Positions 37,993-47,153 of a stretch of 64,000 nucleotides of DNA are shown in pieces. The notes beneath the pieces were generated by a model. It made no database searches. It was not told where the DNA came from and worked only from the letters and a program-made list of their open reading frames with translations. Numbering within the stretch: the first letter of the stretch is position 1; each line of letters opens with the position of its first letter. The translations under genes and the position numbers were made by a program. Where the stretch lies: NCBI GenBank assembly GCA_937930305.1, contig CALGLE010000008.1, positions 33,989 through 97,988 of the forward strand. The letters are read 5' to 3'. This DNA is from an uncultured Granulosicoccaceae bacterium. Lineage in GTDB: Bacteria; Pseudomonadota; Gammaproteobacteria; Granulosicoccales; Granulosicoccaceae.

Positions 37993-39780
37993 ATGACTAA
38001 GGCCTACAAGATCATCAATCACGCCTACGATGTGGTTATCGTGGGTGCCGGCGGCGCCGGGCTGAGAGCCACTCTGGGTATGGCAGCCCAAGGGCTGTCA
38101 ACAGCCTGCATAACCAAAGTATTCCCTACACGTTCTCACACAGTGGCCGCACAAGGCGGCATGAGTGCCGCCCTGGGCAACATGGGTGAAGACCACTGGA
38201 CGTGGCACATGTATGACACGGTCAAAGGCAGCGATTGGTTGGGTGACCAAGACGCCATCGAATACATGTGTCGCGAAGCCATGCCAGCGGTTATCGAACT
38301 CGAACATTTCGGTGTACCGTTTTCACGAACGGAAGAAGGCAAAATTTATCAACGTCCGTTCGGTGGCATGACCACGCGCTTCGGCGAAGGCACCGCTCAA
38401 AGAACGTGCGCTGCAGCGGATCGCACCGGTCACGCTATTTTGCACACCTTGTATCAGCAATCGTTAAAGCACAAAGCGGAATTTTATATTGAACACTTCG
38501 CCATCGATCTCATCATGGATGACGGTGTGTGTCGTGGTGTTGTGTCCATCGATTTGGCCACTGGTGAAATTCACGTGTTCCGCGCACACATGGTGGTACT
38601 GGCAACCGGTGGTTGTGGACGAACTTATTTCTCTGCTACATCCGCACACACATGCACCGGTGACGGCAGCGCGATGGTGCTGCGATCAGGCTTGCCGTTG
38701 CAAGACATGGAATTCATACAATTCCACCCCACCGGCATTTACGGTGCGGGTGTATTAATCACAGAAGGTGTGCGCGGTGAAGGCGGTTATTTAACCAACA
38801 GTGAAGGCGAGCGTTTTATGGAACGCTACGCACCCAACGCAAAAGATTTGGCCTCACGCGATGTAGTCAGTCGTTCAATGACCATGGAAATCAACGCCGG
38901 TCGTGGTGTTGGGGCTGACGGTGATCACATACATTTGAATTTGCAACACCTGGGTGCGGACGTTATTGATAAGCGCTTACCGGGCATTAGCGAATCGGCA
39001 AAAATCTTTGCGGGTGTGGACGTGAACAAAGCGCCGATTCCGGTTCTCCCAACTGTGCACTACAACATGGGCGGTATACCCACGAACTATCACGGCGAAG
39101 TGGTTACCTTAAAAGACGGTGACCCCGACTCGGTGGTGCCTGGATTAATGGCCATCGGTGAAGCCGCCTGCGTATCGGTGCATGGTGCGAATCGATTAGG
39201 TTCCAACTCACTGCTGGACATCGTTGTCTTTGGTCGCGCAGCAGCCATTCGAGCGGCTGAAATTGTGAAACCTGGCCAGCCGCATAAACCGTTAGGGGAT
39301 GCGGCATCAGAATACTCGCTTGATCATCTAGACCGGGTACGTCACGCCAAGGGTGATACGGGAACCGCTCAAATTCGAGACGATATGCAGCGCACCATGC
39401 AAAAGCACGCGGCGGTGTTTCGTACCGGTGAATCGCTGGACGAAGGCGTTAAAAAAATGCGCGGCATTTGTGACCAATTCGATGATGTTCGAGTGGATGA
39501 TCAGAACCTCATCTGGAATACCGACTTGATTGAGACGTTGGAACTTGAGAATTTGTTATCTCAGGCGCAAACCATTATTCATGGGGCTGCGAACCGCACG
39601 GAAAGTCGCGGCGGTCACGCACGCGATGATAAGCCCGATCGAGATGACGATAACTGGATGAAACATACGCTGACTTGGATCGATGAGAAAAACGATGTCA
39701 GCATTGATTATCGACCGGTACACATGTACACGCTAACTGATGAGTGTGAAGTCATTCCACCGAAACAGCGCGTTTACTAA
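37993..39780 (+). CDS. sdhA: Succinate dehydrogenase flavoprotein subunit
   Basis: This 595-residue catalytic flavoprotein oxidises succinate to fumarate in the TCA cycle. The FAD dinucleotide fold is [18 protein letters not shown], and the His for covalent FAD attachment is in [11 protein letters not shown]. Substrate-binding motifs include [17 protein letters not shown] and the C-terminal [12 protein letters not shown]. It is flanked by assembly factors: SDHAF4-like upstream, and sdhE, which attaches FAD, downstream. Confidence 0.97.
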   Translation: MTKAYKIINHAYDVVIVGAGGAGLRATLGMAAQGLSTACITKVFPTRSHTVAAQGGMSAALGNMGEDHWTWHMYDTVKGSDWLGDQDAIEYMCREAMPAVIELEHFGVPFSRTEEGKIYQRPFGGMTTRFGEGTAQRTCAAADRTGHAILHTLYQQSLKHKAEFYIEHFAIDLIMDDGVCRGVVSIDLATGEIHVFRAHMVVLATGGCGRTYFSATSAHTCTGDGSAMVLRSGLPLQDMEFIQFHPTGIYGAGVLITEGVRGEGGYLTNSEGERFMERYAPNAKDLASRDVVSRSMTMEINAGRGVGADGDHIHLNLQHLGADVIDKRLPGISESAKIFAGVDVNKAPIPVLPTVHYNMGGIPTNYHGEVVTLKDGDPDSVVPGLMAIGEAACVSVHGANRLGSNSLLDIVVFGRAAAIRAAEIVKPGQPHKPLGDAASEYSLDHLDRVRHAKGDTGTAQIRDDMQRTMQKHAAVFRTGESLDEGVKKMRGICDQFDDVRVDDQNLIWNTDLIETLELENLLSQAQTIIHGAANRTESRGGHARDDKPDRDDDNWMKHTLTWIDEKNDVSIDYRPVHMYTLTDECEVIPPKQRVY

Positions 39781-39797
39781 TTTAGAGGATTACGCAC

Positions 39798-40580
39798 ATG
39801 GCAGAATTTACACTACCGGCGAATTCGATCGTTAAGCCGGGCAAACACTTCCCCGCCCCTGAAGGGGCGACGAACACTCGTCGCTTCAAAATTTATCGAT
39901 TTGACCCCGACACAGGTGAAAACCCAAGGCTCGATACCTTCGACGTCGATATGGACAATTGCGGCCCGATGGTCTTGGACGCGATGATAAAAATCAAAAG
40001 CGAAATGGATTCCTCATTAACGTTTCGTCGCTCTTGTCGTGAAGGTATTTGCGGCTCGTGCGCGATGAATATTGATGGGTCAAACACCCTAGCTTGCACC
40101 ATGAGCTTGGAAGACATCGACGGGGAAGTCAGTATCTACCCCCTTCCGCATCAACCGATTCTTAAAGACTTGGTGTCAGACCTTACGAATTTTTACGCAC
40201 AATACGCATCCATTGAACCCTGGCTAAAATCCGATTCTCCCGCCCCACCCGATCGTGAACGGCTGCAATCGCCTGCTGATCGTGAACGCCTTGATGGTGC
40301 CTACGAATGTATTTTATGTGCTTGTTGCTCTACCAGTTGCCCAAGCTACTGGTGGAACAGTGATCGCTACTTAGGGCCAGCTGCGTTACTTGCCTCCTAC
40401 CGTTGGCTCAGTGACAGCCGCGACGATGCAACCGGTGAACGACTGGATGAGTTAGAAGATCCATTCAAATTGTATCGCTGTCACACCATCATGAATTGCG
40501 CGCAGGTTTGCCCTAAAGGGCTTAACCCGGCCAAAGCCATTGCTGAAACCAAGAAGATGATGGTACAGCGTAGGCTGTAG
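39798..40580 (+). CDS. sdhB: Succinate dehydrogenase iron-sulfur subunit
   Basis: This 260-residue electron-transfer subunit has a [2Fe-2S] ferredoxin domain with [16 protein letters not shown]. The C-terminal [4Fe-4S]/[3Fe-4S] motifs are [12 protein letters not shown] and [17 protein letters not shown]. Length and motif order are standard. It lies 17 bp after sdhA with a GAGGA ribosome site and is followed by sdhE. Confidence 0.97.
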   Translation: MAEFTLPANSIVKPGKHFPAPEGATNTRRFKIYRFDPDTGENPRLDTFDVDMDNCGPMVLDAMIKIKSEMDSSLTFRRSCREGICGSCAMNIDGSNTLACTMSLEDIDGEVSIYPLPHQPILKDLVSDLTNFYAQYASIEPWLKSDSPAPPDRERLQSPADRERLDGAYECILCACCSTSCPSYWWNSDRYLGPAALLASYRWLSDSRDDATGERLDELEDPFKLYRCHTIMNCAQVCPKGLNPAKAIAETKKMMVQRRL

Positions 40581-40611
40581 TTTCCAGCAAAACCGAGCAA
40601 GAAAGCGCTGC

Positions 40612-40869
40612 ATGAGCACACCAGAACAACCCATGGCAAAACTGCGCTGGCGCTGCCGGCGCGGTATGCGTGAGCTGGACGAAGCCATGCGAGCGTACCT
40701 AGACAATCATTATTCCGATGCGAAGCAGGAAGATAAGGACCTCTTCCTAGCGCTGCTCGATATGCAAGACCCCGAGTTGTTTCGATTAATCAGTGGTAAG
40801 GACAAGGATGCCCGCTATGACCCCATCATCAATTCCATTAAAGCCCGCCTCAAAGAAGCTGCCAGCTAA
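40612..40869 (+). CDS. sdhE: FAD assembly factor SdhE
   Basis: This 85-residue protein has the SdhE motif RRGMRELDEAM (RGMxE) and LLDMQDPELFRLISG. SdhE promotes covalent attachment of FAD to SdhA. ATG 40612 is taken as the start; ATG 40633 would shorten it by seven residues. The position directly after sdhB supports the assignment. The next gene begins inside its 3' end. Confidence 0.92.
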   Translation: MSTPEQPMAKLRWRCRRGMRELDEAMRAYLDNHYSDAKQEDKDLFLALLDMQDPELFRLISGKDKDARYDPIINSIKARLKEAAS

Positions 40870-41338
40870 CTCCCGCTTTGCCATCGATACGATCGATGCA
40901 GCCAATACCGCGAACACCGTCCGAATCAACATCCGGCCTTCGCGCATACAAAACTTTGTGCAATACGGTGTGGCCAGCTTGGCCATGCTGGCGCCCGTCA
41001 ATGCACAACTACCCTGGCTAGTAACCGGCATTATCGTTTTTTGGGCGATGCTGGCCATCGCGCATTTGAAAATGCGTTCAAAACCTTGCCTTGCCTTAGT
41101 CGATGAAGGCGAACACTGGTTAGTGGAGTTTGCACACCGCACAGATCGCGTTCAGTATGAGCGAACCGATTATTGCAGTGCCCACCTGCTTGTTATGCGA
41201 TTTCGTACCCGATCGGGCAAAATTCGGCGCGTTAGCATCTGGCGCGATGCAGTGACACAACCCGCATTTAGTTGGTTAGCCGCTCGCATCACGCTGACAA
41301 GCCCTGACACGAAGATGAAAATTATGGCAACCTCATGA
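40817..41338 (+). CDS. YgfX-like inner-membrane protein
   Basis: This protein of about 173 residues has one or two hydrophobic segments (about 60-95), followed by a soluble C-terminal part. The layout resembles YgfX/CptA, which follows sdhE (ygfY) in enterics. Segments RVSIWRDAVTQPAFSWLAAR and RPSRIQNFVQYGVASLA fit the family pattern. The start ATG 40817 gives a 53-bp overlap with sdhE; no later Met lies before the membrane part. In E. coli, YgfX was proposed as a toxin acting on FtsZ and MreB; that role is not shown here. Confidence 0.65.
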   Translation: MTPSSIPLKPASKKLPANSRFAIDTIDAANTANTVRINIRPSRIQNFVQYGVASLAMLAPVNAQLPWLVTGIIVFWAMLAIAHLKMRSKPCLALVDEGEHWLVEFAHRTDRVQYERTDYCSAHLLVMRFRTRSGKIRRVSIWRDAVTQPAFSWLAARITLTSPDTKMKIMATS

Positions 41339-41369
41339 TCATCTTACTGAATTCACCTGGGAGGAGATT

Positions 41370-42113
41370 GTGACCTTGAGCCAGACTATCTATCTCGGCG
41401 TTAACGTCGATCATGTGGCTACCGTTCGCCAAGCACGTGGCGTAAGCTACCCCTGCCCAGTGCATGCCGCCCTGCAAGCAGAATTAGCCGGTGCCGATGG
41501 CATCACCATGCACTTGCGTGAAGATCGTCGCCACATACAAGACCACGATGTCGAACGATTTGCCGCTTTGTGTCAAACCAAATTAAACTTCGAAATCGCG
41601 GCCACCGAAGAAATGTTAAATAAGGCCTTGGCATTAAAGCCCAAAGACGTTTGCTTGGTACCAGAAAAGCGCGAAGAGTTAACCACCGAGGGTGGCTTGG
41701 ATGTGGCCAGTCAGAAAGATCGGCTGAAAGACTATGTGGCAGCTTTTACAGAAGCTGGCATTTATACCTCCATGTTTATCGATCCTGACCATGCCCAGAT
41801 TGATGCCTGCGTTGCTATCGGTGCGCCCGTTATTGAATTGCATACCGGTGCTTACGCTGAATGCAAAACCGATGCTGCCAAAAAGGCAGAGCTGCAGAAA
41901 ATTTCAAAAGCATCTGACTATGCCAGTAAAGCCGGGTTAATTGTTAACGCAGGCCATGGCTTAACTCGGCAAAACGTCGCCCCTATTGCGGCCATTGATG
42001 CTATGAACGAGCTCAACATCGGCCACAGCCTTATTGCCGACTCTGTGTATTCAGGGCTTACCGCTGCGATACAAGAAATGAAAAAACGCATGCTTGAGGC
42101 ACGGCAGCGGTGA
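41370..42113 (+). CDS. pdxJ: Pyridoxine 5'-phosphate synthase
   Basis: This 247-residue PdxJ makes pyridoxine 5'-phosphate from amino-acetone phosphate and deoxyxylulose phosphate. The motifs LGVNVDHVATVRQARG, GITMHLREDRRHIQ and NAGHGLTRQNV are diagnostic. The start is GTG 41370 behind a strong GGGAGGAG site. It overlaps acpS by 4 bp (GTGA), the usual pdxJ-acpS pairing in gammaproteobacteria. Confidence 0.96.
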   Translation: MTLSQTIYLGVNVDHVATVRQARGVSYPCPVHAALQAELAGADGITMHLREDRRHIQDHDVERFAALCQTKLNFEIAATEEMLNKALALKPKDVCLVPEKREELTTEGGLDVASQKDRLKDYVAAFTEAGIYTSMFIDPDHAQIDACVAIGAPVIELHTGAYAECKTDAAKKAELQKISKASDYASKAGLIVNAGHGLTRQNVAPIAAIDAMNELNIGHSLIADSVYSGLTAAIQEMKKRMLEARQR

Positions 42114-42490
42114 TTTTCGGCATTGGTGTAGATTTAGTTACCGTCAGCCGAATACAGGGTGTTTACGATCGATTTGGGCATCGTTTCGCACGACGCTTTT
42201 TGCACGAAAAGGAATTGCCAACTCTGGCCTCGCACAAAGACCCCAGTCGATTTCTAGCGAAACGATTTGCGATTAAGGAGGCCGCAGTAAAAGCGCTAGG
42301 CACTGGCGAAAGAACCGGGGTATTACTGCGAGATTTTTATGTGGAACATACCGAACTGGGCAAGCCGCTACTGCGTGTGGATGGGCATGCAAAAACGCTG
42401 TGTGAAAAGCACAGTATTGCGGCAAGCCATGTCAGCTTAAGCGACGAAGGCGACCAAGTGGCCGCCTTCGTAGTGATGGAAGTTCGCTGA
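42110..42490 (+). CDS. acpS: Holo-[acyl-carrier-protein] synthase
   Basis: This 126-residue AcpS transfers the phosphopantetheine group from CoA to acyl carrier protein. The magnesium site is in FGIGVDLVTVSRI, and the catalytic FLAKRFAIKEAAVKALGTG is intact. The start is GTG 42110, overlapping the pdxJ stop. It converges with the GH16 gene, with 54 bp between the stops. Confidence 0.95.
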   Translation: MIFGIGVDLVTVSRIQGVYDRFGHRFARRFLHEKELPTLASHKDPSRFLAKRFAIKEAAVKALGTGERTGVLLRDFYVEHTELGKPLLRVDGHAKTLCEKHSIAASHVSLSDEGDQVAAFVVMEVR

Positions 42491-42544
42491 ATTTTTCCGT
42501 TTAAATACCGTGGCATTAGCCCAATAGAATTGATTCGTTTGCGT

Positions 42545-43579
42545 TTAGTTGCGTTGGTAAACTCGAACGTAGTCCACTTTAAATTCAGAAGGCTGCGGTG
42601 TTGAATCATCTGGCTCATCCACCCACAAACCACCCACCGCTAAATTCATAATGAAATACATCGCCTGGGAAGGCACGTTTTCACCGGTAATTTTAAATGT
42701 CGGATAGCCATTGACGTAATAGGTTAACTCTCCCACCGACCAACGAACACCCATCGTATGCCACCCAGCCGACGCACCATTCACAACCACTTCGTGTTGC
42801 TTAGGCGATCGCAAGTTTCCTTCAGCATCAGTGTAGTTATAGTTATGATAAAAACTGTTGGGGTTTCCACCATTGAATTCCATCAAATACAGCTGCGGCT
42901 TTAAATCGACAAAGTCGGTTCCGAGCATCCACAACGAGGGCCACAAGCCTCTGCCCTCAGGCACATCCACCCGAGCTTCAATGTATCCATAGGACATATC
43001 GAATTTATTTAAGGTGGTTAATGCACCAGATACATAACTTTGTCCATTCACCGATCCCACCATAGAGTCTGGTGTACTCGCCGCCGAAATAATCAAGGCC
43101 TCCCCATCAAACGAGAACGGATTAAATTCGCTATTCGGGTTGGATTGTGTATCAACGTAATACTGTTGTTCATCATTGATGGTTAGTTCCGGTCCCCAAG
43201 CCATCGCGGTGTTCCATTTATCCGAATCAAGGCTTGTGCCCGTAAATTCATCATGAAACACCAAGCTGTATTCATTGGCATCAATGACTTGTAACGTAGC
43301 TGCACTGGGTGCAGGCAGTCCATTTTCAGGCATCGCGATTTCAGGCATCGCAGCTTCTGGCATCTCTACAGCTGGCGCAGCTGCCCCGACCAGTGGGTCA
43401 GATTCATTCGCTTCTTTCAACGCCGCTTCAAGGCTTTCAGCGTGCAGTTGCTCCAAATCACTGTCGCCACAGGCCGCAAGTGACAGGGCAAGTGCAACAC
43501 AAACGGCAATGCGAGAAGGCATTGGAACAAATCGCTTTGGGTGATCCATAGTTTTTAAACAGGTCTTTGTTTTTAACAT
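42545..43579 (-). CDS. GH16-family lipoprotein with degenerate catalytic motif (putative pseudoenzyme)
   Basis: This 344-residue protein has a lipobox ending in SLAAC, a short Pro/Met/Glu-rich linker and a C-terminal GH16 beta-jelly-roll (about 105-344; FHDEFTGTSLDSDKWNTA, GYIEARVDVPEG, VDYVRVYQ). GH16 enzymes use E-x-D-x-x-E; here the site reads QLYLME. The nucleophile Glu is Gln (Q229), the middle Asp is Tyr (Y231), and only the acid/base Glu (E234) remains. It is therefore probably a glucan-binding protein rather than a hydrolase. Its paralogue at 45266 has the intact motif. ATG 43549 and 43522 are alternative starts. It would sit on a membrane facing the periplasm or outside. Confidence 0.8.
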   Translation of the reverse strand: MLKTKTCLKTMDHPKRFVPMPSRIAVCVALALSLAACGDSDLEQLHAESLEAALKEANESDPLVGAAAPAVEMPEAAMPEIAMPENGLPAPSAATLQVIDANEYSLVFHDEFTGTSLDSDKWNTAMAWGPELTINDEQQYYVDTQSNPNSEFNPFSFDGEALIISAASTPDSMVGSVNGQSYVSGALTTLNKFDMSYGYIEARVDVPEGRGLWPSLWMLGTDFVDLKPQLYLMEFNGGNPNSFYHNYNYTDAEGNLRSPKQHEVVVNGASAGWHTMGVRWSVGELTYYVNGYPTFKITGENVPSQAMYFIMNLAVGGLWVDEPDDSTPQPSEFKVDYVRVYQRN

Positions 43580-43612
43580 GACGAGGGTCTCGATCTGGAT
43601 GGGTTGGCGTTA

Positions 43613-45079
43613 TTAGTAGTAATAACGAATACCAAGCCCGAGAGAGTCGTTGTCACCTACTTCAAACTCACCGGTTAAGTCCAATTTCTTGGTTATATGA
43701 TAAAAAGCTGCGCCGAAGGCATGTGGGTCACCGTCAAAAAAGCTGCTGACGCCAACGCCCCCTTGTAATTCAAATCGGTTGTTCACAACAAATCGTGATT
43801 TTATTTGAGCAAAAAATCCAGAATCAGAAACTGTGGTTTCTATGTTCTGATCTTCTAAGCTAAATCGTCCATATTCCACACCACCGGTTAACGCAAAAGT
43901 TAAGCGATTGGCTTCTCTGGGTGTATAAACATAGCTAACACCTGCAATGCCTTCATGGTAAGTACGTGCTAACGCAGCTCGTAAAATGAGGCGTATGTTG
44001 TCGCCTTGCATCGTGCTGGCCGTTAAGCGAACTCCTGCTCCACCGAAATCGTAAGAAACAGGAATGAGCGAGATGTATTCAAACTCCCGCGAACTGGCCC
44101 GAACTGATGCAGGCATGCGAAACGCATTGGATACACTGATGCTTTGATCAGACCCATTGGGTGCAGAATTTACGTTCTCAGCAATAACCGTGGCTTCATT
44201 CACCGTGGTTTCTGGCACAAGCACGTTTTCGGCTTTAACAACTTCAATTACTGGGGCGTTTTCAGACTCTGATCCAGCAGCCGTCACAGATTCGTTAACA
44301 TCGTCCGTCATTGGCAACGTATCTGCCAACGGCAAGTGTGCGATGGCAGACTGATCTTCGTTAAGTTCGGGTGTGGGAATCGGCTTTCTTTTTGAAACCA
44401 CAACCGGTTTTTTCACGACCGGTTCTTGCACCGGTGCTGCACTCGGTGCTTTTTTCGCAACAGCCGTTTGTTCCACCGCTTTGGTTTTGTCACTGGCTGT
44501 GCCAGAGCTCGTTGCCGGAACCTTAACGTATCGCGGCTTAAATCTTCGGGTGGCTGATCCCGTGCTCGTAGTAACCGGCTTTACAGCTTCATCACTTTTC
44601 GCAAGCTCGGTCGCTTTCTCAGGTGTTACAAAGGTCGGTTTTTTTGCCGGTTTAGCGGTTGTCGTCTCAATGGATTCGCGATAGGCCTTCGCTAAATCCC
44701 ATTTCGGCGCATTGGCGAACTCAGGTCCTAAGTCGCTAAGCAAGCCTTGGTAACCTGTCTCACCTGGCCCATGACCACACTGCAAATCGTCAAACACCGG
44801 AAAATTGTATTTTCCTGCAGTTTTTGTTAGCGCTGGCCCTTCGCCAATGCGTTCACAAACTTGCAGCACAGTCTGACCACCCACAGGGGTACTCACAATG
44901 CGTTTATGAAGGGAGCTGTTCGCAGACAAATTGCAATAGCAAGAATTTTCGGCGGTGTAACTGAGCGGCTCATCGGCTGCATTAGCGCCGGGGGCTAAGC
45001 CCCAGACTGCACCAAAAAGCAAGGCGGAAGTCCAACGATTGCGCATGGGAGTGTCGCGTCCACTAAAGATAGTAACCAT
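43613..45079 (-). CDS. Exported protein with predicted C-terminal outer-membrane beta-barrel
   Basis: I do not recognise this 488-residue protein as a named family. A signal peptide ends near GANAAD. A small N-terminal domain has four cysteines (NSCYCNL, LQVCER, LQCGHG). A long Lys/Thr/Pro/Val-rich linker covers about 150-300. The last 180 residues alternate hydrophobic and polar strands and end in GIRYYY, the C-terminal aromatic signal of outer-membrane barrels. ATG 45046 is an alternative start. It lies between two GH16 genes and is divergent from the intact one. Confidence 0.6.
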   Translation of the reverse strand: MVTIFSGRDTPMRNRWTSALLFGAVWGLAPGANAADEPLSYTAENSCYCNLSANSSLHKRIVSTPVGGQTVLQVCERIGEGPALTKTAGKYNFPVFDDLQCGHGPGETGYQGLLSDLGPEFANAPKWDLAKAYRESIETTTAKPAKKPTFVTPEKATELAKSDEAVKPVTTSTGSATRRFKPRYVKVPATSSGTASDKTKAVEQTAVAKKAPSAAPVQEPVVKKPVVVSKRKPIPTPELNEDQSAIAHLPLADTLPMTDDVNESVTAAGSESENAPVIEVVKAENVLVPETTVNEATVIAENVNSAPNGSDQSISVSNAFRMPASVRASSREFEYISLIPVSYDFGGAGVRLTASTMQGDNIRLILRAALARTYHEGIAGVSYVYTPREANRLTFALTGGVEYGRFSLEDQNIETTVSDSGFFAQIKSRFVVNNRFELQGGVGVSSFFDGDPHAFGAAFYHITKKLDLTGEFEVGDNDSLGLGIRYYY

Positions 45080-45213
45080 GATCCATTACAGATTTTGTGC
45101 CAATCGCAGAGTTAGTTTCTAGATGTTCACGATTCCACACCTTTAGCCTTTCGTACAGATTCCGATAACGTCATCAGTCGCTGTGAATCTAGCTTTGCAG
45201 CGGACAAAAAACC

Positions 45214-45227
45214 GCCGAACGTTCGGC
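45214..45227. promoter_or_regulatory. 14-bp perfect palindrome in the divergent GH16/barrel promoter region
   Basis: GCCGAACGTTCGGC is a perfect palindrome between the barrel-protein gene and the intact GH16 gene. No T-run follows in either direction that fits a terminator, so it is a candidate operator. The cognate regulator is not in this window. Confidence 0.4.
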
Positions 45228-45233
45228 ATTTTT

Positions 45234-45249
45234 CGTGAATCTGTTCACA
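45234..45249. promoter_or_regulatory. CRP-type site, one mismatch, upstream of the intact GH16 gene
   Basis: CGTGA-ATCTGT-TCACA differs from TGTGA-N6-TCACA at one base. A half-site TGTGA begins at 45182. The centre is about 24 bp before ATG 45266, a position that would more often repress rightward expression. It could also activate leftward transcription of the barrel gene. Function is inferred. Confidence 0.5.
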
Positions 45250-45265
45250 ACTTTGGTTGCAAGTC

Positions 45266-47101
45266 ATGACCCGACAACATCGTGCCGAAAATCATCGGCC
45301 ACCGTTTTTGTTTGCGCTTAGCTTAGTTACGCTACTGGTTGCTTGCGGTGACGGCACCGGTCCTTTTGACGCTGCTCTGCAAGAACAAAACGCGAACGCC
45401 CCAGAATCTGGCTCGCCGCTACTCGGCGCAGCCAACTCTGAGCTCGGCACCCCACCAACAGAGATTCGTCCATCGGTGAGTGTTGCCCAGCTATTAAACG
45501 ACAACACCAATACCGTGGCTTTTGCACAAGCTGCCGCCACCGGCGACTACAACCCGCCTGCGAATGCACCCGCCACATTGCCAGGACCGTCGCAGTCTGA
45601 GCCTTCCGCACCGCAGCCTCAAGCTGTTGAACAACCAGCACTCACCCCGGCACCAGTTGCAGAACCCGCCCCAGTTCCTGTGGCGATAGCCGCTCCAGCT
45701 CCTGTGGCAGAACCTGAGCCACAGCCCGTATCCGTGCCGGAAGCGATAGCAGAACCTGAGCCGGTATCAGCGCTCGAACCCGTGGCAGAGCCCGAGCCGG
45801 TTGCAGAACCAGAACCTGTGGCTGCGCCTGAGCCTGTTACACAACCTGATCCTGAGCCGACTCCAGTTACCGATCAGCCTGAACCTGACCAGGGCGCTGC
45901 AGAACCCGAAGCTAACGAGCCCACGCAAACACGATTCACAGGCAGCAACACACCGACTTTTACCGGTGAATTAATGTCGGATCAGAGTGTAAAACTTACT
46001 TGGGAAGTTGAACCGGGCGCGCGTGGTTACAACATTAACCGCAATTCTCAATACATCAAAACGGTTTTCGAAAATAGCTATGTCGATCAGCTGGACGAGT
46101 TTGACAAGGACTACTACTACGAAATAAAGGCGTTCGATTTCGACGATAAGATCACCACTATTGCAACCGGTTTAACCGTGAAAGTCAGAGGATTTGGCCG
46201 TACCGATCCCAATGATCCACAAGTTGATGAGGATTTGCTGAATAACTACGAGCTAGTTTTCGCAGACGAATTCAACGGCACAAGCCTGGATACCTCTAAA
46301 TGGAATACCGCCTATTTGTGGGGCGATGATTTGGTTATCAACAACGAACTGCAGCATTACGTTGATATTGCCAACGATCCATCGTTCGGCTTTAATCCAT
46401 TCACGTTCGATGGCGAAGCGCTCACCATCAACACAATTCGCACTCCCAGCGAATTATTGGACAAAGCGAACGGACAAGAATACTTGTCTGGCGTTATCAC
46501 CAGCTACGATGCATTCAAGTTTACCTATGGCTATGTAGAAGCTCGTGCGCAAGTACCGGTAGGTAAAGGTTATTGGCCTGCATTCTGGTTACTAACCGCT
46601 TACTACGATGGGTATAAGCCAGAAATCGATATCATGGAATTTATTGGAGATAATCAAGATACGGTTTATCACACGTTCCACTACAACGATGAAGACGATA
46701 ATTTGCGTTCAACAGAATCATTCCCTACCTACCCCATCGATTATTCCGCGGAATATCACACCTATGGGGCTAAGTGGGAACCTGGCAAGGTGACGTTTTA
46801 TGTTGACAGAATTGCACGCCACACGATTGTTGACCCCATGATGTCAAAGGAACAGATGTACATCCTTGCAAATACCGCGGTCGGTGGTTGGTGGCCTGGA
46901 AACCCAGATGAGAACACCAAGTTTCCGGGTGAATACAAAATCGACTACATCCGAGCCTATCAGTTGGTGGGCGTGCAACAAGATGAGCCACAATTTGAGA
47001 ATCCAGAATCTTTGATTCCGGTTCGCGGTGAAGGCACCATTAGCTCACCAAGTCACTTACCGCCGTTTCACCTATGGCCTGATGGCTACCCAGCACGCTA
47101 A
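45266..47101 (+). CDS. GH16-family beta-glucanase lipoprotein with Pro/Glu linker and Fn3-like domain
   Basis: This 611-residue lipoprotein has a lipobox ending in LLVAC, followed by an AALQEQN-SPLLGAA segment shared with the GH16 paralogue at 42545. A PEP/AEP-repeat linker (about 115-215) leads to a fibronectin-III-like domain (about 230-305; SVKLTWEVEPGARGYNINR). The GH16 domain (about 325-580) has an intact catalytic EIDIME: E453, D455 and E458. Family substrates include laminarin, lichenan and agar; which one applies here is unknown. ATG 45266 was chosen over an in-frame TTG at 45257. Confidence 0.85.
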   Translation: MTRQHRAENHRPPFLFALSLVTLLVACGDGTGPFDAALQEQNANAPESGSPLLGAANSELGTPPTEIRPSVSVAQLLNDNTNTVAFAQAAATGDYNPPANAPATLPGPSQSEPSAPQPQAVEQPALTPAPVAEPAPVPVAIAAPAPVAEPEPQPVSVPEAIAEPEPVSALEPVAEPEPVAEPEPVAAPEPVTQPDPEPTPVTDQPEPDQGAAEPEANEPTQTRFTGSNTPTFTGELMSDQSVKLTWEVEPGARGYNINRNSQYIKTVFENSYVDQLDEFDKDYYYEIKAFDFDDKITTIATGLTVKVRGFGRTDPNDPQVDEDLLNNYELVFADEFNGTSLDTSKWNTAYLWGDDLVINNELQHYVDIANDPSFGFNPFTFDGEALTINTIRTPSELLDKANGQEYLSGVITSYDAFKFTYGYVEARAQVPVGKGYWPAFWLLTAYYDGYKPEIDIMEFIGDNQDTVYHTFHYNDEDDNLRSTESFPTYPIDYSAEYHTYGAKWEPGKVTFYVDRIARHTIVDPMMSKEQMYILANTAVGGWWPGNPDENTKFPGEYKIDYIRAYQLVGVQQDEPQFENPESLIPVRGEGTISSPSHLPPFHLWPDGYPAR

Positions 47102-47153
47102 CAAAGCGGGTGCAAGCATCACGCAAAACGGAATTTAAGGACGTCTTGCACGG

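Noticed and set aside
47110..47151. GTGCAAG ... CTTGCAC inverted repeat between convergent genes, considered as a terminator
   Set aside because: The loop is about 28 bases and no T-run follows.
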